Source of the DNA: Poecilobothrus nobilitatus
Taxonomy: Eukaryota > Arthropoda > Insecta > Diptera > Dolichopodidae
DNA length: 64,000 bases
NCBI GenBank assembly: GCA_947095535.1
Contig: OX352774.1
Span: forward strand, 124,001 to 188,000
Direction of reading: 5' to 3'
Below, one piece after another: positions 59,030 through 64,000 of the stretch. Within the stretch, counting starts at the first letter, position 1. Every line of letters begins with the position of its first letter. Position numbers and translations under genes: made by a program. Below the pieces are notes generated by a model. The model had not been told where the DNA came from, did not search any database, and saw only the letters and a list, made by a program, of their open reading frames with translations.

Positions 59030-59165
59030 CGTAGGGGCTGTCTACACCAAGGGAGTGTAGGTTCGAATCCCACATACGTCGTAAGAGTTTTTCCCTTTAC
59101 GACATTTCCCATTACGACAAAGGCTGTGTAATTTTCTGTCCAGATTTATGTGACAAAGAAATACA
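59030..59165 (+). mobile_element. SINE S1, 5'-deleted copy in unit 1
   Basis: TACACCAAGGGAGTGTAGG, the B box GGTTCGAATCCCACA, CGTCGTAAGAG, GGCTGTGTAATTTTCTGTCC and an A-rich end are present. The A-box part of the head is missing (GTAGGGGCTGTCTACACC), so pol III transcription is unlikely. A duplicate lies at 63630-63765. Confidence 0.85.
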
Positions 59166-59446
59166 TTAAAACAAAATAAAAATTTAAAAAGTGTCACCTA
59201 TGTTACTATTAATTAAATTGGTGATACAAATTTCTAATTATAATACACTCGTAATACTTTTGATAAAATAAATTAATGTAATTGTATTTTATTCAATTTA
59301 GTACATTTAGTTTTCTTACATAAATTGTCTTGATGGTTCAGCCTTTTTATATATTTTAATTAAAGTAAATGGTAACAGATTAGACTTGACGTAACAGAGG
59401 ATATATGTAGTAACAGAGTAGAATGTTACTATTGATAAGTGATAAA

Positions 59447-60700
59447 TTACTTTTCAGCAACGTCGATTGTAACATCAAAATTGTAATAAACAATTCGACC
59501 TCTCATTTTTAAATTTGGACTTGGTAAGATTTCAATCATTTCGTCTATTTTAATATATGAAATATCATCTTCTTGTACCTTAAAGTTTTTTTTGAAATTG
59601 TCCGTAGAAAGTAAAAACAAAACTTTTAAATATTCATCTTCAACTTCAGACTGTGCTATCCCAACATACTTATAAAGTGTTGTTTTTTCACCTACAATTT
59701 TAATCAATAAAAATATTCCATTAATAATTTTTGTTTTCTTTGGTAATATATTTTCTTTTACATTTTCATCTTCTGATGAAGTAGGAGCGTAAACTTCATT
59801 ATAAGTAAGTAATTTTTTTGTGAATTTTATTTGGTTTTTCGGTTTTCATTATTTTTGTTTTGTAAAATTTGGGTTAAAACAATTACAAAAAGCGGTTATA
59901 TTATTAGAGCAGAAGCAACTAACTTCTCGATATAAAAGAGTTCCTTGATCTTGTGCCAGAATTTAGTGTACGCGCATAGATTCTTTTAACATGTGTATAA
60001 TTTGAATACAAAATTAACGTGCATTTTGCATGCACATGTATTTCTGCTTGAAACAGTAGGTGGCACAATATAAAATGGACGATTAGCACTGAAATATGAA
60101 TAAGAATAACGTCCTCCTTCTGATTTATATTTCTTGTAAAGATTTTTCAAAGTATCAAGAAGGTATCGTTTTTATGTTTTAATTTTAAATTTCGTTTTCG
60201 TATCTTTTTTACCAGCAGTAGCACGACTAACGTCGTCCCACTAAAAATATTTTATTTTTCTAACTGATCGTTTAACATAGTTTTCTTTTTAGTCTGACGT
60301 ACTCTTGTTAAATTTAAAACTTTCGACTCTAGATTTCTTTTAATTTATATTTTCTAATTATTTTGTTCTGTAAAATAGACTTGAAACCTTCTTTTTGGCT
60401 CTTTAACCGTAATTCTGCATACTTATTTCTTAAACTTTCAGTTAATATGTGATATTCTAACAAATTTTTGGTTATAATTTTAATCCCAGGATCTGTTACA
60501 TTTGGCAAACAATTTTTTATCATTTCGTCGGTTTTGGAACGTGGACTTAAATTAATTTGTTTTTTTATTTGTGATGCCACGCCCCCGGATCGCTTGTTTT
60601 CGATATTTATCAACTTTTTTTTTTAATTTTATATTTGCTGCTTCCAATTTAATATTTTTTCTATATACTGCATAACTATGTTTCCCGGCGAACTTTTTTA
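59447..60700 (-). pseudogene. Unassigned transposon protein, unit 2 copy
   Basis: Same layout as the unit 1 copy: 60613-60329 (KQINLSPRSKTDEMI), broken middle, 59707-59447 (KTTLYKYVGIAQSEVEDE). The Cys-motif segment (NRPFYIVPPT) is present but the 34-bp loss shifts its frame. At the 5' side the frame 60761-60552 (VAVKKFAGKHSYAVYRKNI) extends into the SINE head. Confidence 0.6.
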
Positions 60701-60707
60701 CGGCCAC

Positions 60708-60792
60708 GTACGTGTGTGGGATTCTAATCCGCACTCCCTCGGTATTTACAGCGTATTTCATACGCTCTTACCCACTAGACTACCGAGGCCCC
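60708..60792 (-). mobile_element. SINE S1 head upstream of the transposon ORF
   Basis: The reverse complement starts GGGGCCTCGGTAGTCTAGTG with A box TAGTCTAGTGGG and B-box region GGATTAGAATCCC (one base off the consensus). Right after the head the SINE tail is absent and the transposon coding sequence begins (GTGGCCGTAAAAAAG), so the SINE head is fused to the ORF. Present whole in unit 2, mostly deleted in unit 1. Confidence 0.85.
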
Positions 60793-60931
60793 CTTCCCCT
60801 TATTTTCTTCATCTTTTTCGTTATTTAGTTTGTGTCTTTCTCTATATTTTCTTTGCTTTTCCGCTGCTGTTAATGGCGTTTTCTGCAAAATAATACCATA
60901 TTATATACAAATGTACGCTCTGCTACTTATC

Positions 60932-60987
60932 TTTCTCCTCTGTTACTCTTAATTTGGTAACAGAGTGTACTAGTAACAGAGGAGAAA
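60932..60987. other. 15-bp inverted repeat with GTAACAGAG motifs
   Basis: TTTCTCCTCTGTTAC (60932-60946) and GTAACAGAGGAGAAA (60973-60987) are perfect inverse copies; another GGTAACAGAG lies between. Only unit 2 has it. Possibly part of the terminal structure of the unassigned transposon. Confidence 0.75.
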
Positions 60988-61734
60988 AATTAGCTTAAAA
61001 ATAGAACTATTTAGTTATTTTCGTACTTTTTTATATAAATAAAAACTATTATATAAAAGTATCACATAACTTCCATAATTAATTATTTTAAAAAAGAATA
61101 TATATGTTTATTTATCGTTTTCAAAATGAAACAGAGTTGACTTGTATTTAATGCACTTGCTAAGAAAAAAGCTTTCGTATACAACAAAAACTACAATTAC
61201 ACTGATTTATTTTGAAATTTTTTATTATGTTCAATATTAAACACATAACAATCGCGTGATGTAGTTTGGTCAACAATAACTGTAAATTCATTCAGTTTCA
61301 GAAACAGAGTTGACATAACAGAGCAAACATAAAGTGCGGACAAGACAATTTTATTTTAAAAAGCGTTAATAAAACATTTTGTTTTAATTTTGTGTTCACA
61401 TTTGATATTGGGAATATTTATTTGTTTAAGTAATTGTAAATTCAAATTTTATTTTCAGTTTTTTATACTAATATAAAAGGATTGAACTTTTAGAATGCAT
61501 ATGTGAACATACCTTTTTCACGTAATTTCGACACTAAAATGGATTTTTTTTTAAATTTTAAAAAATTTTCGCCAATTCCTTTTTAAGTAGAAAAGCCTTA
61601 TAAACAATAGTTTTATATTAAGCAATAAACAAAACTAATAATATTTTGTAGGATAAAGATATTTAATGCTCAACTTCAGGACAGTCAATGGTTGTTAAAT
61701 TTTAGATTGACTCTTAAACGTTATAATTTTTATG

Positions 61735-62225
61735 TAAATGATTCATGTTTATATGCAATGATATTTTGATAATCTGTTGGTTAATTATCACATATGGAAA
61801 TAATATTGTAGAACGATACTAGGTCAATATATTGTATTGCATTCTTGTCCCAAATAAAATTCTATGTAACAAAGCAATAAAGTAATATAATTTATTGCTT
61901 TGATAAAATTTTTTTGTCTTTGATAAAATTCGTATGGATTTGGGAAAATCCAAATTACTATATAAGGATTGATTTTCGAAAATAAAAATCAGATATATTC
62001 ATATCACAAAACTAAATAGTTTATTATTTTATACTATTTATTCTGTACAAACCAGCAATTCCAGGAACGTGCAGATTAAATAGCTATTTAATTTATTATT
62101 CTATTATTAATATACCGTGCCTTTATAATACGGAAAAGTAGTCAATTAGCTTTGCCAGGTGATAGGCGCATTCTTCACGCCGTTAAAATATACGAAGGAA
62201 CTTTTTGCATCATAAATTTGGTGAG
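61735..62225 (+). repeat. LTR-like block in unit 2
   Basis: Duplicate of 57115-57610 with a few substitutions (for example TTTTTTTGTC for TTTATTTGTC near 61910 and TTTGCCAGG for TTTGCTAGG near 62155). Confidence 0.45.
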
Positions 62226-62282
62226 CATCTAAGTATGCTCATATCTTTCTGGTCAGAAAGTATTAGGGAATATAAAACTAAT

Positions 62283-62780
62283 TTATGACAGATAGACAAA
62301 ACTTATTACAATAGCTGAAGTTTGAATGTGTGCGTGAAAATTTGATTTTATGGTTTTTACGAAGCTATCTGACATTTTGATAATAAATTTTAAGTTCATT
62401 ATCGAAGAAATTCTGTAATTTGAAATTTTTTTTGTTATTTTTATTAAATTAGAATAAGGATCGAAAAAACTTGCTGTGTATCTCTCTAGTCCTTTGCATG
62501 TACTCCATTCTTTTATTGGAAGCATGACTCCGGTAGGAATCTAAATCAGATGTAACGTCTTTCTTCGAAATATTTAATGTTTCGTAGAACTTTAAAAAGA
62601 GATTTAATAACTCATTGAAGTTTGATGGTAAATCTCGTAATGCGTACCTTAGTATTCATTAATGTTTTGCCATAGATGCACACATGATCATCTTAATTGT
62701 GCAAATATGCAAGATAAAGTCCTACGTTTTCATACACACGATGATCACGTAAACGAGCGAGAACAATATTACATATGTAC
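62283..62780 (-). pseudogene. Conserved TE-associated ORF, copy 3 (unit 2)
   Basis: Duplicate of 57765-58160. The 62525-62283 minus frame (MLPIKEWSTCKG) is a different frame from the conserved 95-residue one and is probably not meaningful. Confidence 0.45.
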
Positions 62781-63017
62781 AACTTATAATTAAATTCGAT
62801 CTACAATTTTATATGAATCAAAAATAACTTTAGTTTAGTAGATTAAGAATTAGGTTTAAGAATGAACTATATTATATAAGAACTGAAATATTAGCATAGA
62901 ATAAGTAATAAATTATAAAATAGAAAAAGGCCAAATGTCTACAAGGCAAAATACAATTATATTACTAGTCAATATTTATATTTGCTGGTACTACAAATAA
63001 ATAAATAAATAAAATAT

Positions 63018-63440
63018 TGAAATCCCCATACAACATATAAAGGGTGAAAAGGGCTCCTTTGGAACCAAAAATATTTCAAATTTTAGTAACACAACAAACT
63101 CTATCAAATGCCTTTTGCGGCTATCATCTCTTTCATCATCATCCTTTTGATACGAAGTGAGTGAGTGAGTGTGTGAATGGTTTCATGCATTTGTTAGAAG
63201 CAGCTTTATATATATAATAACTAGTAATATGTGCTTTCATTGCATTGGGGTATCATTGAAAAGATCTTGATGAGCTTTTCAACTTTTGTTTGGAGACCAT
63301 TTTTCTGGGACGCCCTTCTTGGCTCCTGAAACTATTTATAAGCCCTTAATATAAAACACAGCGGTATATTATCACGTAGGGTATCATTAAAAAGATCTTG
63401 GCCAGCTGTACGACTTTTGTTTATGGACCGTTGGATGATG
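63018..63440. repeat. R4 repeat in unit 2
   Basis: Duplicate of 58410-58850, with a short deletion near 63080 (TTTTAGTAACACAACAAAC). Confidence 0.7.
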
Positions 63441-63629
63441 AGTTGTGTTTGATAAATAACTGTGGCTAATCACAATTATTCGTAGCCAATATTTATAATT
63501 TTTGTAATTTACTCTAACTAATAAGTATTTGGTAGCCCTCAAAAGGGCTTTATTTGTATTTGATTAATTCTTATGTCCATTTTGAGTTAAAAAACAGTAT
63601 ATAGTTTCTTTATGATTTTATTTAAAACG

Positions 63630-63765
63630 TAGGGGCTGTCTACACCAAGGGAGTGTAGGTTCGAATCCCACATACGTCGTAAGATTTTTTCCCTTTACGA
63701 CATTTCCAAAGGCTGTGTAATTTTCTGTCCAGATTTATGTGACAAAGAAATACATTAAAAAAAAA
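63630..63765 (+). mobile_element. SINE S1, 5'-deleted copy in unit 2
   Basis: Duplicate of 59030-59165. It lacks CCATTACGACA in the tail and ends in a longer A run. Its identical 5' deletion proves descent by duplication, not a separate insertion. Confidence 0.85.
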
Positions 63766-63777
63766 TAAAAATTTAAA

Positions 63778-64000
63778 ACGTAACAATACAATTTTCAATA
63801 ATTAATGCTTTCATGAATTTCAAATTTCTTTGTAAATGATATTGTTTGTAAAAACACGGTTATTATTATCTTTTAAAATATACCTCATGTTTATTGAGTA
63901 TTGGAAATTTAATATATAATTACCTACTTATTATTTATATTATAAGATGCATTTTGTAAGATGCTGGTGATTTATGAAATATTTTTTTTTATTTTTTTTA
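63778..64000. other. AT-rich end of window, no feature
   Basis: Unique-looking A/T sequence after the duplication; nothing recognised. Confidence 0.5.

Larger units (their letters stand above)
54781..59189. repeat. Tandem segmental duplication, unit 1 (4.41 kb)
   Basis: Starts AGTGTCACCTATGTTACTATT and ends AAATAAAAATTTAAA just before the same start word at 59190. It is nearly identical to unit 2 throughout. It lacks about 250 bp found in unit 2 at 60735-60985 and keeps a 34-bp piece lost from unit 2. It contains TE coding fragments, an LTR-like block, the unknown ORF and R4 repeats. Confidence 0.93.
59190..63777. repeat. Tandem segmental duplication, unit 2 (4.59 kb)
   Basis: Second copy of 54781-59189; both end in the tail of a 5'-deleted SINE and AATAAAAATTTAAA. 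Direct head-to-tail order and few substitutions show a recent event. The SINE tail at the junction and the poly-A-rich DNA before unit 1 (54770-54780) are natural places for unequal exchange. Confidence 0.93.

Overview
The window is an AT-rich, gene-poor stretch of eukaryotic, most probably insect, DNA built almost entirely of transposable elements and their debris. I find no host protein gene, rRNA or functional tRNA gene. A brachyceran fly is the likeliest source. Supporting signs are P-like, piggyBac-like, hAT-like and pogo-like DNA elements, Helitrons, LINEs with EN, RT and RNase H domains, a gypsy-type pol relic, a tRNA-derived SINE, and interspersed repeats carrying GTCCGTCC runs of the kind common in fly genomes. 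Species identity is inference; the sequence does not name it.

Layout. 1-2.8 kb: AT-rich DNA with a 318-bp pogo-type MITE. 2.8-5.6 kb: a complete non-autonomous Helitron with an internal ~146-bp tandem array. 6.1-8.9 kb: a broken P-like/THAP transposase gene (minus) whose 3' part is tandemly duplicated. 10-11 kb: an interspersed repeat and a frameshifted PHD-finger fragment. 11.9-13.6 kb: a second Helitron copy in inverse orientation carrying a SINE with perfect target duplication. 14.07-17.78 kb: an almost intact 3.7-kb DNA transposon with inverted ends, an ATAC target duplication and a three-exon transposase gene (minus) broken by one apparent frameshift. 18.1-22.6 kb: a decayed hAT-like element full of tandem repeats. 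22.6-25.7 kb: featureless AT-rich DNA apart from one 142-bp duplication. 25.7-27 kb: Helitron and piggyBac remnants. 29.1-36.9 kb: LINE family A copy 1, with an inverted 5' end, plus a third copy of its 3' UTR. 37.2-39.1 kb: LINE family B (minus). 39.1-41.7 kb: repeats shared with the end of the window. 41.7-47.5 kb: LINE A copy 2. 49.9-54.5 kb: a gypsy-like pol relic split by a 2.4-kb element made of a ~147-bp satellite and by a 481-bp hAT MITE. 54.8-63.8 kb: two tandem copies of a 4.4-4.6-kb segment that itself contains TE coding fragments, SINE pieces and an LTR-like block.

The parts do not form one pathway. What the window records is a sequence of insertions (SINE into Helitron; satellite element and MITE into gypsy; SINE into tandem repeat), followed by tandem duplication and internal deletion. 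The best candidate for something undescribed is the 14.07-17.78-kb transposon: both ends, the target duplication, subterminal motif repeats, splice sites and most of the coding capacity are readable.
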